Assembly: GCA_003116995.1 (NCBI GenBank)
Contig: BDSL01000036.1
Location: 744,001-808,000 of the forward strand
Reading direction: 5' to 3'
From: Yamagishiella unicocca
Taxonomy: Eukaryota > Chlorophyta > Chlorophyceae > Chlamydomonadales > Volvocaceae
Length of the DNA stretch: 64,000 bases
Shown here: positions 44,593 through 56,693 of the stretch, piece by piece
Layout: each line of letters begins with the position of its first letter
Position numbering within the stretch: the first letter of the stretch is position 1
The notes under the pieces: generated by a model
The model's input: the letters and a program-made list of their open reading frames with translations, nothing else
Databases searched by the model: none
What the model was told of the DNA's origin: nothing
Made by a program: the position numbers and the translations under genes

Positions 44593-47500
44593 TCACACCT
44601 CGGCAGCGGCAGCGTCCTTCTTCTCGTCCTGTGTGTTCAAGAGATCATCCAGAGGGCATCGTTAGGACGTGAAGAACAAACTACCCTTCAAGCAGAGTCA
44701 CGTGCGTGGCAAACGGTATCCTTCGGCATTCGTCCACAATCGGCTCGTACGGCGTGCCGTCCACCAGGGTAGACTTCCTGCGCATCTACCCTCAGCTGCG
44801 TTGAATCCACGCCCTCGCCGTTCCGCACAACTTTGCGTTGACGGCGGCCGGTACGAGGACGACAGCGCACCCCTTCTGCCATCCTTGTTCGTGCAGGAAT
44901 ACGCTCGAACTGCGCCTTACCTGGTTGCTATGTTCCAGCTTGGCCTTCTCCAGCACCGCCAGCAGGGCAAGCACCTTCTCCTCGCCCTTGGTCCGGAACG
45001 CCCAGGTGCGGACCAAACCATGGCCAGCGGTAGGCGCAGATGCCTTGTCCTGAGCTGGGTCTTCGGCCGCTGCCGCCTGCTGCGGCTGATTTGGGTCAAC
45101 AGCCGCAGCCGTGTTGACGCAGCCAAATGTGACTCCACTTGCACCTTGCATTCTCTGGATTGTGGGACATGTAGGGACAGGGATATCGTTGGAAGTATCG
45201 CTTACGCAAGTGCGAAAGGGTGAGGCCGGGACTTACATTACTAACGGCAGCATCAAACATAGAAGAACTGCTTCCCAGCAACCCATGAATGCGCCCCGCA
45301 CCGAAGCGCAGCACCATGCGACATGGCACCCACCTGTACGGCCATGTTCCCGGTCACTCGAGCGTTAAGCAGCAGACGCAGGTTGCCGGTCTGCGGTGGT
45401 GAGGAATAGGAGGGTTCACATTCGGCCTCACTAGGGGCCTGGCACCGTGGTATTGTATATAGGTCCGAGCGCGCGTGTTTACACGCAACCAAGAACATGG
45501 AACATGCGTTCAGCCGCCGCAGAAGAGGACTGCATGGATGCGCACCGACCACACCTGGCGCATGAGCATGCGGGCGGTCGAGCCGTCCGCAGAGACGTTG
45601 ACGCGCAACTCGCCGCTGCCACGCTCGCGCCACTTGCCCTCGGCACTGTCGTATTCGTACAACTTGCCAGGCTCTACATAACAAGTCAACATACGGGAGG
45701 TTCAACATACGGAGGGACTGACACCGATTCAAGGAAGGAGACTAAACACGCCGTTGCCAACGTCTATGATTGCCGAGAAGCGTAAACCGGTGATTCTGCC
45801 CGCCTCGAATATTAAATGGTCCCATGATGTCGCCCCAGTGATGCGGAACAAGCCGTCATATGGCACGGGACACGTGGCAAGCACACGCATGTTGATAAGG
45901 GCCAACCGCGGCTGGTGCACATGAAACACCGAAAGCTCTCGCACAAGGGTGCTGTCGGACGTACCTGCATACATCGTCTGCTCGTTTTCCTCGCCGGTGA
46001 CTTTCTGCACCACCGCCAGCTGCACCACAGGCCGGATAGACGGGTCCTCAGAGGGTTCGTATGCGTCCGGCCGCTCTTCGGCACCACCATCACCGCCCTG
46101 GCTACCCTCGCCACCGGCGGCGACACCAAAAAGCGGTTTACCAAGACCTCCGCCGGCGGGATCAAGTTTTGGGAAAGAGAAGCTCCCGCCAAAAGCGCAT
46201 GTGCCCCCTGCAGCGCCGAAGATGCCGCCAGTGCTACCACCGCCGAAGATGCCTCCATTGGCGCCGCTACCGAACAAGCCTCCCGCAGTGCCAGCAGTGT
46301 TACCTCCGAAACCGCCGAAGTTAAAGTTGGCCCCAGTCGTGCCACCAGCTGCCAGGGACGCAAAGCCCGAGGTTGTACCAGCACTGCCACCGAAGATGCT
46401 GCTGCTGGGCGCAGCAGTGCCGCTTGGGGAGGCTGATGTACCTCCCTTCGTTTCCTGTCGGGCGGGCGCGGAACGTGAAATGGAAACCCAAACAGCGTTT
46501 CAGATTGGAGCTTACAGCGGGACTCATGGCAGTTACCACATTGTTTGGGTAGTTGCAGAACATGAGGCACCCATTTGCGGTACGAGCTCGTATCACTTAT
46601 GTAAAGGGTCGCCCGTCGCCCGTACCCCTTTTTGCAATTTTTTCCCCAGAAGAATAACAATCCATCGCAGCCAAAACGTGTTTAAGCTCTTCCGTACCTG
46701 CGCCTGCGCGCCTGTCGCAGGATCTAGTTCCTTCTTATCCTCCTTCGTGGCATCCTGCGTTTCCTCTCCAGCGGCAGCTGCATGCCCCGCCTCTTCAGTT
46801 TGCTTCTCCTCCTGTGAGCCAACCCCATTCAGAGCAAGGCGGCAGTGACAGGATGGAATCTACACGATAGCCATGTAGACTCGTGGGCAATATAGGCAAC
46901 ACCCAGACATGCCAGGGAGCACGGACTGACTATCAAGGAACGGCCAATGATGATGGTCGAATTGCCGACTGGGACACAGTTCCGAATTGCTAAGACAGCC
47001 GACCACCTCATTTACAAGAGGCAACACAGAACCCGGCCGCACGATCCACTAGGGCGCCCAGGATATCAGCATGTTGTGCGAGGGAGTACGCATGAGTCCG
47101 TAAGACACCAAGATACCGGCAAGTGGGGTGCCTTCTCATGGGGCATGCATTCCCACCGCAAGCCCAATTCAATACCCTGGTACCTCAGCACTCTCCGGTT
47201 TGGCATCTGTGTTATCCTTTACTCTCGTGTCCGGTGCACCGCCTGCAGATGGGGCAGCACTGGCTGCTGGCGCCACTGCTGCCGTCGGTGCTACAAGCGA
47301 CAGCGCTATTCCCGCGAAGGGGTTGGCGACTTGCGCCTGCGCCTGCACTTCGGGCTGGACCGGCGCCGCTGATGCCCCGCCACCGCCACCTGCGCCACGA
47401 CGGACGTGTACTTTCCGCCGCTCACGTGAAACGCTTGCGTCGGCAGTCCATGAGCCGGGGTCAACGCTCTGTCAGGAATGGTTCAAGGGCAGTAAGGGGT

Positions 47501-47930
47501 GTCAACGCAAGGGATAATGTAGGTCGACTAGAATATCAAATTAAAAATGCGTCATTTGCATAGCAAGGTGCCAAGGCTAGAAACTGTTTGCCAGGGCCAG
47601 TCTGCGCTTGACCGCACAGGGGTCCTGTTGACAGCCCAGCACCTAGCTGACAGGTACAACGTGCGGGCAAATCCTGGTAATTTTAAGATACGGCAGTAGG
47701 GGTAACGCTGTTGGCATCCCCCGCAAAGCCCGCCGCAGATCTTCCGGCTTCAAGCCGAGGCTAAACCTTCAATCCAACACAGCAGGAGCCGCTATATGAA
47801 CATCACCGCATTAATCCATGCAACTTACCGGCTGGTCATCATCGTCGGGGTCGTCGCGGTCCCTCCCGCCTTGCCCTGCCCGCTTTTTGGCCGCTGGTTG
47901 GAGGGCGTCCGAAGGGCGTTCGTCACCCAT
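44593..47930 (-). CDS. NUP50: Nup50/Nup2-like FG nucleoporin with RanBP1 domain, 465 aa
   Basis: Eight exons in phase: 47930-47829, 47468-47223, 46811-46698, 46454-45965, 45673-45555, 45390-45334, 45154-44921 and 44628-44593. The N-terminus is acidic/basic (MGDERPSDALQPAAKKRAGQ, then an Asp run). It is followed by SRERRKVHVRRG and NPFAGIALSLV, the R-K-V-R-R and NPFAGI hallmarks of plant Nup50. A Lys/Glu-rich linker leads to FG repeats (SIFGGSAG, FNFGGFGG, GLFGSG, GIFGGG). Residues 298-454 form the Ran-binding domain: VTGEENEQTMYAEPGKLYEY, then KWRERGSGELRVNVS, then GNLRLLLNARVTGNMAVQ and TWAFRTKGEEKVLALLAV. The predicted job is nuclear import at the basket of the nuclear pore, through Ran-GTP and importin alpha. 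The first exon (34 codons) and last exon (12 codons) are too short to stand out alone but fit phase and composition. All introns are GT-AG. Confidence 0.9.
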
Positions 47931-48810
47931 GCTTGAAGAGACTACGTAACCAGCCGGGGATAACTACAGAGTTTTCAACAAGTTAGCCGAGACTGGTAGA
48001 AGACCGAAAACACTGATGTTGCCGATGTCAAATTTTACGACTGCTCCGGTGCTCCCCGTGCCCCGCGCTTCCGCATAACTGTACTTCCACCGCAATTTCT
48101 ATACATCCGGAGGAACAACATGCCGAAATTTGCCTTCGAGTTCATTACGAGTATGCTATTTTATTAGGTCACCCACGCTAGCAGTACCTTAAGTCCTCCG
48201 CCCCGCATGATGCCTCCGACTAGATAACCTATATTATAAAAGCTTCCTTAAACAGAATCTTGGCCTAGGAGGAAGGCATTCGCAACGCGATGACCCGTTT
48301 CACGAGTATGGCGTCAGCACTGACCGCTATGCGACACGAGCCCTGCGAGCTTCCTCCACAGTCACAGATGCGCTAAGGGGCGTTCTACATTGGGGCATTG
48401 GAGAGACACGGAGATGCTGTTGGTGAGAATGCGCGTCGGCTCGAGGTGGCCTCGCCCTGGGGCTACGGCTCCGCAACTTGGGGCACAGCAGTCCCTGCAT
48501 CATATGTTTCGGCGACGCCTTAATAGTCTACAGTCTGACGAACGTCTTCGTTGGACTGCTGTTTGCCTTCAGTAACAATCCGGCCGTTTGGCCTTCGCAG
48601 CGCGTTTCTTGTCTCCCTATTTCAGGATTCGCCGTAAGAGGTTGTTGTGCAGTACGCGAATGCCGCATTTGGGAAGGAAGCGCTTCCACCTACGGGTCGT
48701 AGGGTGCCCCGAGGGTGTTGTGGTCTTCGCCTTGGGCCTTCTGTCGGACTACTGGCGACAAGCCAGGACTTTACAAACTCTGGTGTTATCCTGTACAAAA
48801 TTTGCAACAG
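47931..48810. other. Divergent promoter region and unresolved 5' end of the ankyrin-RING gene
   Basis: Separates the Nup50-like gene (-) from the ankyrin-RING gene (+). A good TATA box lies at 48235-48242 on the plus strand. The first exon of the plus-strand gene must be in 48260-48750. A candidate ATG at 48290 (MTRFTSMASALTAMRHEP) has no convincing donor. I could not decide. Confidence 0.45.
48235..48242 (+). promoter_or_regulatory. TATA box (TATAAAAG)
   Basis: Consensus TATA element in an AT-rich stretch, at a suitable distance before the presumed first exon of the ankyrin-RING gene. Confidence 0.5.
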
Positions 48811-51800
48811 GTGTGTGGATTCCTTGGCTGCCTCGGCCACGCTTTCAAAAGGTCGCCGTCGACGACGTCCTCTGGTGTTGGGGAGCACCCAAATAACACC
48901 CACCACTATGGAGACCGTCACCACCACGGCGATCGGTATCATGGCCGCGGTGGGCAGCCGGCCAGCCACAATGGCATGAGCCCCACTGGGGCTCATGCAG
49001 GTGTCAGCAGCTCGTCGTCTGGCCTACCTAACGAGCATGACCAGCGCGCAGCGCCGGGGATGGCCTACGGCGCATCATCCTCATTAGCCCAGGTGTGTCG
49101 AGCAACACGTATTGGGTATTCCTGTTTGGGGCTGTGGTGTTACGGGTGAGGCTTGCCTTCCAGAGACGGCTTGACGCGCAACGGCTGCACCACCCCGGGG
49201 ATGGGGATGAGCAGTAATTTGCCTCTCTTCCGAAACAATTCGGACAGTGATGTTACCATATGTCGCTGTTGGTCCCAGGCTTCAGTGATTGCCCCGTCCC
49301 GCCAGCAGTATTTCTCCAGCTAGTTTTTGTTTTTCCTCCGGTTTCCTCTCGGGCCCATGGTTCTCCTTTGTACCCGTCCGGCAGGCGTCGCAGTACGACG
49401 GCGACCTGCAGGCCGGTGCCGTGGTGGCGGCGGCGGCGGTGGCTGCCGCCACGCAGCCAGCAATGCTGGTGAAGCTGGACCGGGGAGGCGCCTCACGTCG
49501 CACGCCGCTGCACGTGGCGGCAGAACGCGGACAGCTCCATGTGCTGAGCGCTATCATTGAAAGCCTGTGCTGCTCTGCCACCGCCGGGCCGATGGACGAC
49601 GATGCAGGCGGAGGCGTTTCCGATGTCGCCAGCAATGACGCGGCTGCCAACCGCAGACCGCATGCCAACGGTGGGAGGTCTCAAGGGGATGGCGGCAACA
49701 GGGGCGGCGGCCAGACGGCGGGCATGGATCAGCCGGACGAGGAATTATCCAGCCGTGTGCAGCAGCGGCATCATCAGCGGGGCAACTCGGGCGCGATTGA
49801 GGAATTTCCAGTGGCGCGGCCCGGCGCACCGGGGGTCCCGCTGGCTCCGGACCAGTACATACAATTCCACCTCAACATGCAGGTGAGCAACTCGCTTGAA
49901 CATCAATTCCAGGCAGCCATGCGCTATCCAGTGCGATACTCCCAAGTCGCATGCGGGTTACGGGCGGACGGCAGGGTGTATTGCTACTTGCTTGCGGGGC
50001 GATTGCGGCCTGGTGACGAGGATAGGGTCTTCACCTGTTTTGTTTCGAGGCCTTGTAACTGCAACTCCCTCGCAAACCTCGTCATGCTCCCTGCCTGTGC
50101 GCGCGAAGGACGCGGACGGCACCACAGCGCTCTCTCTGGCGTGCCGCTTCGGCCACGTGGACTGCTGCCGCCTGCTGCTGGCTAACGGGTCAGCGCGCGT
50201 GCTGTGCGACGCGCGCGGCAACACCCCGCTGCACTACGCCGCTCTGAGGGGTGAGTCTGCAAGGGCGCCACGCGAGGGGCGGGGAAGAGAGACGGCCACT
50301 GGGTTGCGGTGTGCTGCGAGATGTTGAGATTCCGTGCGATGCCGCGGTGTCGTGTACGGTGTGGAAGTGCGGGACTATTTTTGACCCATATGGCCCTTCC
50401 GATGTCATGGCCGGCCCGTTGACGTCAAGGGCTACCCATCCTGATGTCATGGCCGACTCTTCCCACTTTCCCACGTCCCCTATCCAACCTGCAACCTGCG
50501 CCGCCTCAGGCCACCTGGGTGTGCTCTTCATGCTGCTGGACGAATTTGTGGAGCCGGGGCAGGAGGAGGAGCTGACGGGGTAAGCCTGCCGGATGGTGGT
50601 GGGAGTGGTGATCGTTTGTTCGGGTTTGTTCGGGTTACGGACGCGGGGACAATACTAGTTCTAACCCATGGAGTGACGTGCGGGGGAATACAACACGGAG
50701 CGCATCGCCCCCGCAGCACATGGGGTCACTCGCCGTGGCTTCTAACCACCGCGTTCCCACTACCTCGAACAAACCTGCCATGTCCACCCCGGCCCACGTC
50801 GCCGCAGCTACGTGGACGCCCGCAACCACGCCGGCTGCACGCCTCTGCACTACGCGGTGTGGGGCCGCCAGTCGGGCAGCGTTCAGGTGCTGCTGCAGCA
50901 CGGGGCTGACGTGCTGCCGCGCAACAGCCGGCCCGCGCAGGAGCTGACACCGCCGGTCATGGTGGTAGGGTCCACGCCGCTGCACCTGGCGGCAGCGCGC
51001 GGCCATGTGGAGATCTGCCGCATCATCCTAAAGACCTTCGTAAGTCGCCGCCACTTGGCCGGCCTCCTCAGCTCTGGTCCTTTTGCGCTGGCCCTCCTCG
51101 CTGGCTGAGTTGCCTTGACCTCCTTGCTACTTGTGGCAGCCGCGTACCCCACCGCCCGGCCCGACGCACCCACACCCTGTGCCTTGACTGCTCTTGTTTC
51201 AACCTCTGGCCACTGAACCGCACTTCCACTCATCGCCCCCCCCCCCCCCACAGGCCGAACGCGTGTTGGAACCGTTGCAGCTCACGGAAGATGACCCCCA
51301 GCCGCCCACGCTCGCTGCTCTCGACCCCCGGGTCCAAGTGAACGCCAACGGCCACATGCCGTACCAGGTGGCCCAGCGCCTAGGCTTCTACCCGCTGGCG
51401 ATGCTGCTGCGCCCATCCATTCCGATCCTGCGCCTCTTTAGCGACGAGGAGCGCGCCGTGCGGTTCTACGGACCCGCGCCTCTGCGCGCCATCGCCGCCG
51501 AGGCTCTCAACAAGAAGCTGATGGCAGAGCTGGATGCGCTGGCAGCGGCGGCTGCGGCGCCGCCACGCGCATCAGCGGTTGCCCATATCTCCGCAGCTGG
51601 CGCTCCGTCCCAGCTGTCCCGTCAGCAAACGCAGCAGCAGGGGTCGTCAGCGACGTCAGGGGGGGGCAGCGGCGGGAACTCAATGATACGGCGGCCCGTC
51701 TCTGCGCCGGCGACGCTGGAGCAGCTGGCGGCGGCCGCAGCGATGGACGAGGAAGAGGCCCGGAGTGCTGCCGGGCAGCAGCCAGGCGGCGAGGAGTCGG

Positions 51801-53254
51801 CGGCGGCGATTGCAATACACATGCGTGTGGTCCGGCTGGGAACCCCACAGGCGGCCAGCCCTCCGGGGCTTGATGACGTCGCTTCCACCAGCTCGGGCCA
51901 GCGCCGCACGCCGCCGCGACATCTCCACGTGGAGATTGTGCCCGAGGGCGGCTTCTTGGACAGCGACCCGCGGGTCGGGCCAAGCCAGCTCCGAGGAGCC
52001 GCGCAAATGTCAGTTACAGGCCCTCGCACGGTCGGAGCCAGCCCACACCCCGCCCCACCGCGGACGCCCCCTTCCGCCAGCCCCAGCGGCGGGGCTCTCA
52101 TCTCCCCCTCCGGCATCTCTCCCCGCATCATGTCGCCCATCTCCCTGGTTCCGCCGTCACCGTCCGCTGGCCTTCTCTCGCCGACAGGCTCTCCCTACCA
52201 GCAGTTCCCCTCCAGGGGCTCGTCCGCGCGTCGCTCAACGCCGCCGCTGTCGAGCCAGCGCTCCAACAATTCCATGATGCCGGCCGCGCCAATGGTGGCA
52301 GCGCTGTCGAGGCCCCCCAGCGCGCCGAGGGCTAATGGCCACCAGCCGGGGTCCCGTGGACAAGTCCTGGTGAGCCTGCCGGGGCAGCCAGACGTGGTGG
52401 AGCTGCAGCAGCTGCCAACGGCGGGTCGGGAGCAGCAGGCAAGCGGCCAGGCCGGCTCGGGAGATGCCGGTACAGGAGGAGCCGGTGGCAGCATTGCCGA
52501 CGGCGGCGCTGGTGGTGCAGACGGCGGCCCAGGCCCCAGTGGTATGCACGGCCCTCGTACGCCTGTACGACAGCCGTCCTCCGGCGCTCTGCACGTGCGC
52601 CGCGTGGCGGCGTCGCCGCCCGGGTCCGGCGCGCCTCCCAACGCCAACGGTGGCAGCGGCTGCCGGCCGGCCGCGTCCCCCAATGGGGCCGCCGTGTCCA
52701 GCAGCGCGGCTGCCGGCGACGGCTCGTCTCTGGTGCGAGGAAGTGGCGACGGTGGACGACCGCTTGTCCGGCTCCGGAGCAACCCCCTCTTCGACGACAC
52801 GCACGAACATGGTGGCCCAGCCCTTGCCATGGGCCCTGGAGCCGCCGCTAGCCCCAGCGCCGCCGGTATGCCCGCACTGGTTGAGGACGCTGCGGAGGGC
52901 GAGGACGGTGCCCCGCGGCAAACCGCTGCCCAGGCGGCTTCGTCATGTGTCGTCTTGATGCCGTTCGCGCGGCCGGCGGGCAGCAATCCTGTTGTCACAC
53001 ATTCAGCGGCCGGTGGCGTCGATGGTGCCATCGCTGCCTTGTCGCCGTACAGTGATGACGAGGAGCTGGAGTGTGGAGTATGCATGGAGCCTTTGCCGAT
53101 GGTGGCGGTATCGCCGTGCCGACACCAGATTTGCGGCCCTTGCGCGCGGCGCATTTGTTGCCTCAACATCCAAAAACCTTCACACTGCCCATTCTGCCGG
53201 GCCACTATTGCGGCATTTTTGGCACCAGCGCCTTTGGATCCGCTGCGCATGTAG
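48811..53254 (+). CDS. Ankyrin-repeat RING E3 ubiquitin ligase, XBAT31/32-like
   Basis: Exons 48811-49092, 49385-49882, 50109-50250, 50510-50579, 50808-51039 and 51254-53254 join in phase and give 1074 residues without the missing first exon. The visible start, VCGFLGCLGHAFKRSPS, resembles a lipid-modified N-terminus. Ankyrin repeats follow: RRTPLHVAAERGQLHVLSAI; DGTTALSLACRFGHVDCCRL; GNTPLHYAALRGHLGVLFML; GCTPLHYAVWGRQSGSVQVL; GSTPLHLAAARGHVEICRII. Then comes HMPYQVAQRLGFYPLAMLLR, matching the end of the plant XBAT ankyrin block. About 550 disordered Ser/Gly/Pro-rich residues lead to a C3HC4 RING at the C-terminus: ECGVCMEPLPMVAVSPCRHQ, ICGPCARRICC, HCPFCRATI. All eight zinc ligands are present. 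Predicted role: E2-dependent ubiquitination of ankyrin-bound substrates. The third exon uses an AAG acceptor, which is unusual. Confidence 0.9.
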
Positions 53255-53384
53255 TTGCAGGAGGTCGCAGTCTCATCTGCGGCACTCCTGACGACCAATT
53301 CAAGGGCGTTGCCGCTACGAGGGGATGCGGACTAGGGGGCACTGGGCTTGGAGGCTGAAGGTGGTTTGGGATATGAGCGCATAA

Positions 53385-53389
53385 TGTAA
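53385..53389 (+). terminator. TGTAA polyadenylation signal of the ankyrin-RING gene
   Basis: First TGTAA after the stop codon, 130 bases downstream. Confidence 0.55.
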
Positions 53390-55648
53390 CCGGGGTGGGG
53401 CAGTGGTATTTGAATGACGGGCGCCGCACAAGGCGCCGGAAAATTGATGCGGTGGCAGCGGCCGTTGAAAGGGTATGTTCCCAGCGCTCGGTCGTCCGAA
53501 TCAAAGGGGCCTCAGCTGCGATGACTGCAAGACCGCCGCAGGCGCGCGCACCCATTGGCGCATCGACGGTGGGCGCAAGGGCCCAGGCCGTCAGGAGAGT
53601 ACGATCCCGGGGACAGGATGGGTTGCACCTGTGCCTGAGGGAGCAGGATGCTGGATGCGGGCAGGGTGAATTCACAGCGGTGCAGGCATGTTCGGCGGCA
53701 GGGATGGGCGCGGTGGTGGTGGCTCAGGTGGCATTAGCGTGTGGCAGTTTCGGTCGCCATAAGGTTGTAAGTGGGTTCTGGTTGAGGTTTCCGGGCTGCG
53801 CTGCGCCTCGCTGGTGTGTTGTGAGCGCGGCAGCGATGCGCGCCTGTGCAAGGCCGTGGTTGGCTGGTTACCAGGAGTAAGGCCGGATTGGGCGGTGGAG
53901 CGTCTTCACGCGATCATAGGCTTAGTGCATGACGGCGGGGGAGGAGGCGGATCGGGGTGCGTGCAGATGCGGTTGCTCCCGCTTTGCCCAGGGTGCATCG
54001 CACGGCCAGGGTAAGGCTGTAGGGAGGGCCCGTGCGTAGAACGCCGTGTCGTAGATTTTTGGTGTTTTCTGATGATTTTCTTCGTGACGGGTCTTGTGGA
54101 GGTGTTTGCGTGCGCGGCCGCCTCGCTGCACCAATGTTCCTTGCGGCAATGGCGCTCGCCGTGTGACACCGCTCGTGGCGGTACTGGGTAGCATGGGTTT
54201 AAGGGACATATGTACCGTGGAGGTTGCGATGGCTCGGTTTGCGAGCTCCATGCGGTTGCTACGTTGTGCAGCGCACTGACCCAAGTCGGAGATCCGAAAC
54301 GGGTGGCTAGGCTGAGGTGGTATAAATGCGGCATGGTTCCTCGTCGACACTTCGTGCCGACAGTCTGTACCTAAGACCTGTCGGTACAGCGTACTAGCCG
54401 TATAATTGTGCCACATGGGTAATGCCGCATTGGCAGGCATGCGGCAGCGTGCACTTGATTGATTGCGTACGGTGTGTATAAACATATCCGTTTGCCTTGC
54501 CGATGCTGTGGGGTGCATATGCGTATGTGAGCTGAGGAGGTCACCATCGCAGGCGCCAAGTTATCACGCGAAAGGGTCACTTGCCGCAATGTGGTGCAAA
54601 TGCGCGCCCCTGAGGTTTTTTATTTACCATGGTCCAGACACCGGTGGTGTTGAATGCGGTGTAGGCGGCCTTCTTGTCTTGCCGCGGCGCGCGAATTTGC
54701 ACACTTGGCCGCTAAAATAATAGTATTTAGACCTAACATACGAAATAGGTGCAGGCCGAAGTTGTAAAACTCTAGAAACTCGGTCCTTCCGAAGATAATA
54801 ATAGGGGTATGCCCAACCATTCGAGGCAAGCATGGGCTGGGGGCCCTGCGTCACACCCGCTTACCCCATATTCGCCTCGAGCAGAAATGTTTAGGTAAGG
54901 TCCCGCCCCCAGCATCGACGATGCCCCAGCAATGTCGCAACAAGAATCAGCCATACGAATGAGACGAGCACAGTACGTAGACATGACGGGAGGGCTGCAC
55001 ACACGGACATGAGGCCTCTTCATGCTCTTTCGCTAAGAGGCGTGTTGTCAGGTCCACTTGTAAGCCCTTCCACACGCACAATAAAAAGAACCATTCCCTG
55101 CACCTGTCAGCAGGTAAACAAACGGGAAGCACCAGACGACATGGCCATGAGGCACACGCGGAACGCCGCACCACATCACGGGCACAATGCGAACCTGGCA
55201 GTAAATCCTTTATGACCACTGTGGCCGTCGCAAGAGCCCAACAAGTGCCTCCATATAACCTAGATGTACATAACGACTGACTTGCAAAATCGTTCGTCCA
55301 ACTACGTAAGTAATTGAAGCTCAGCACTCTCTGCAGGCATTAAACTCCCGAACCCTGGGCCTGCCAAGCTGGTGTTGCAACAACTTGGCGTTCCTGGACG
55401 AGCAGCCTTGGTGGTGAACGATGCTGCTGGACGGCCTAGACGCCTCCCTGACATCAGCCTCGCCGTGGGGGCTCAGGCGACAGAAGACACCACAGTACCG
55501 CGGACACGGCTCCCGCCTACCAAGCCAAGCCAGACTCGACTCTGTGCGTGACGAAGCCAAGCCTGTCTCCATTATGGCTGGCGCACACCCGGCTCGGCGC
55601 TCAATGCTTCTCTACTGCCCCAGCAGCATCTCATCTCCCTCATTATCA

Positions 55649-55653
55649 TTACA
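55649..55653 (-). terminator. TGTAA polyadenylation signal of the 194-aa gene
   Basis: Reverse-strand TGTAA 65 bases after the stop at 55718. It supports that this ORF is really a terminal exon. Confidence 0.55.
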
Positions 55654-55717
55654 GACCCCCTAGCAAGCCCCACAGCATTAACCTAACATTAAGCAATTCG
55701 GCGCTCGGCGCAGTGCG

Positions 55718-56693
55718 TCAGCCGTGCGTCTCGGAGCTCGAGTCTGACCCCGCTGACTCGCTGCCGCAGGTACCCAGGCCCCGCGCGCCTGCATTACTCC
55801 CGTCCATCAAGCCACTCAAGCCCAGGCCCTTCCTCGCCTTGACGGCCCGGAAGACGCGCCCAATGCGTTGAAACGACTCGTCCGCTTCGTGGGGCTCTGT
55901 TACGAACCTGCATGGTGGGTAACACGGTTGCCCTCTGTCAGACAGTGGCACATGCATTTTAAGCACCAAACATTACCCTAAAACAAGTCTTGCAGAAACG
56001 CCCAACGCATACAACGGGTGGCGCGAGCCTCCAACCTGCCGAGGGCCCCGAACCACAGGCTGTCCCCCACGGCAGGGACAGGCCCTCCACCCGCCTCCAC
56101 AGTGTTCCTCACCTTTGCGTCCCGCTATCATAGTGATCCTGCGTCACTTCCGCCCACACCAAAATATCTGCCAGGATTTGCCGTTTGCATGATGATGATG
56201 GTTCTTGGCCTCCAGATGCGTGCGTTTGAGCAGCCACCTGCAAAGACGCATTGCGGGGTCGACGTGGGTAAAACAAACCTGGTCCATACAATGCCCCAAT
56301 AAGCGTAGCGTGGCGATTCAGGATTCGTGGCACCAGGCGTGGGCCAGATAACGGCCCCCGGTCCGCAGTCCTGCACTGCGCAGACCAGGAACCCCGATAT
56401 GCGAAGCTTAAACATCTACCCACCTCGCTGGCGAAAACTTCTGCGAACATTTCCCACCAGAGAGCCTCCTGGTCCTCGCAGCAAACCATGATGTTCGGTC
56501 CACTGAGAACGTCGCGAAGTATGTGAAGCACGTGGTCCAACTTCCGCGTCTGCTCCGGATCCTTTGTATTAAGTTTGAGGCTAACAAGGGCCTCCTCTAT
56601 GCTACCTACTGGCACAGAATCTAAGGACGCGCAAGGCGCCTTGCTGGGCATGCTGCCTTTGATGGCAATGGGCTGGCTGCTGCCAACAAGCAT
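55718..56693 (-). CDS. Hypothetical protein, 194 aa, helical
   Basis: Three exons in phase: 56693-56424, 56237-56113 and 55907-55718, with GTGGGT and GTGAGG donors. The N-terminal part reads SIEEALVSLKLNTKDPEQTR, then KLDHVLHILRDVLSGPNIMV, then EDQEALWWEMFAEVFASE, an amphipathic helical region like an ARM/HEAT-type or adaptor segment. The middle exon reads QILADILVWAEVTQDHYDSG. The last exon has FVTEPHEADESFQRIGRVFR and AVKARKGLGL, then a Gly/Ser-rich acidic tail. I do not recognise the family. The exon structure and a nearby TGTAA make a real gene likely. An additional 5' exon cannot be excluded. Confidence 0.68.

Larger units (their letters stand above)
53255..55717. other. 3' UTRs and intergenic region
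   Basis: The ankyrin-RING transcript probably ends near TGTAA at 53385-53389, or at a second TGTAA near 53767. The ORF at 53395-53880 is GC-rich but has no recognisable feature, and I treat it as UTR or non-coding. From 54000 on composition drops and I see nothing beyond a reverse TGTAA at 55653-55649. Confidence 0.45.

Noticed and set aside
53395..53880. 162-codon plus-strand ORF after the ankyrin-RING gene
   Set aside because: It starts just past a TGTAA, has no domain or splice context and probably lies in UTR or spacer.
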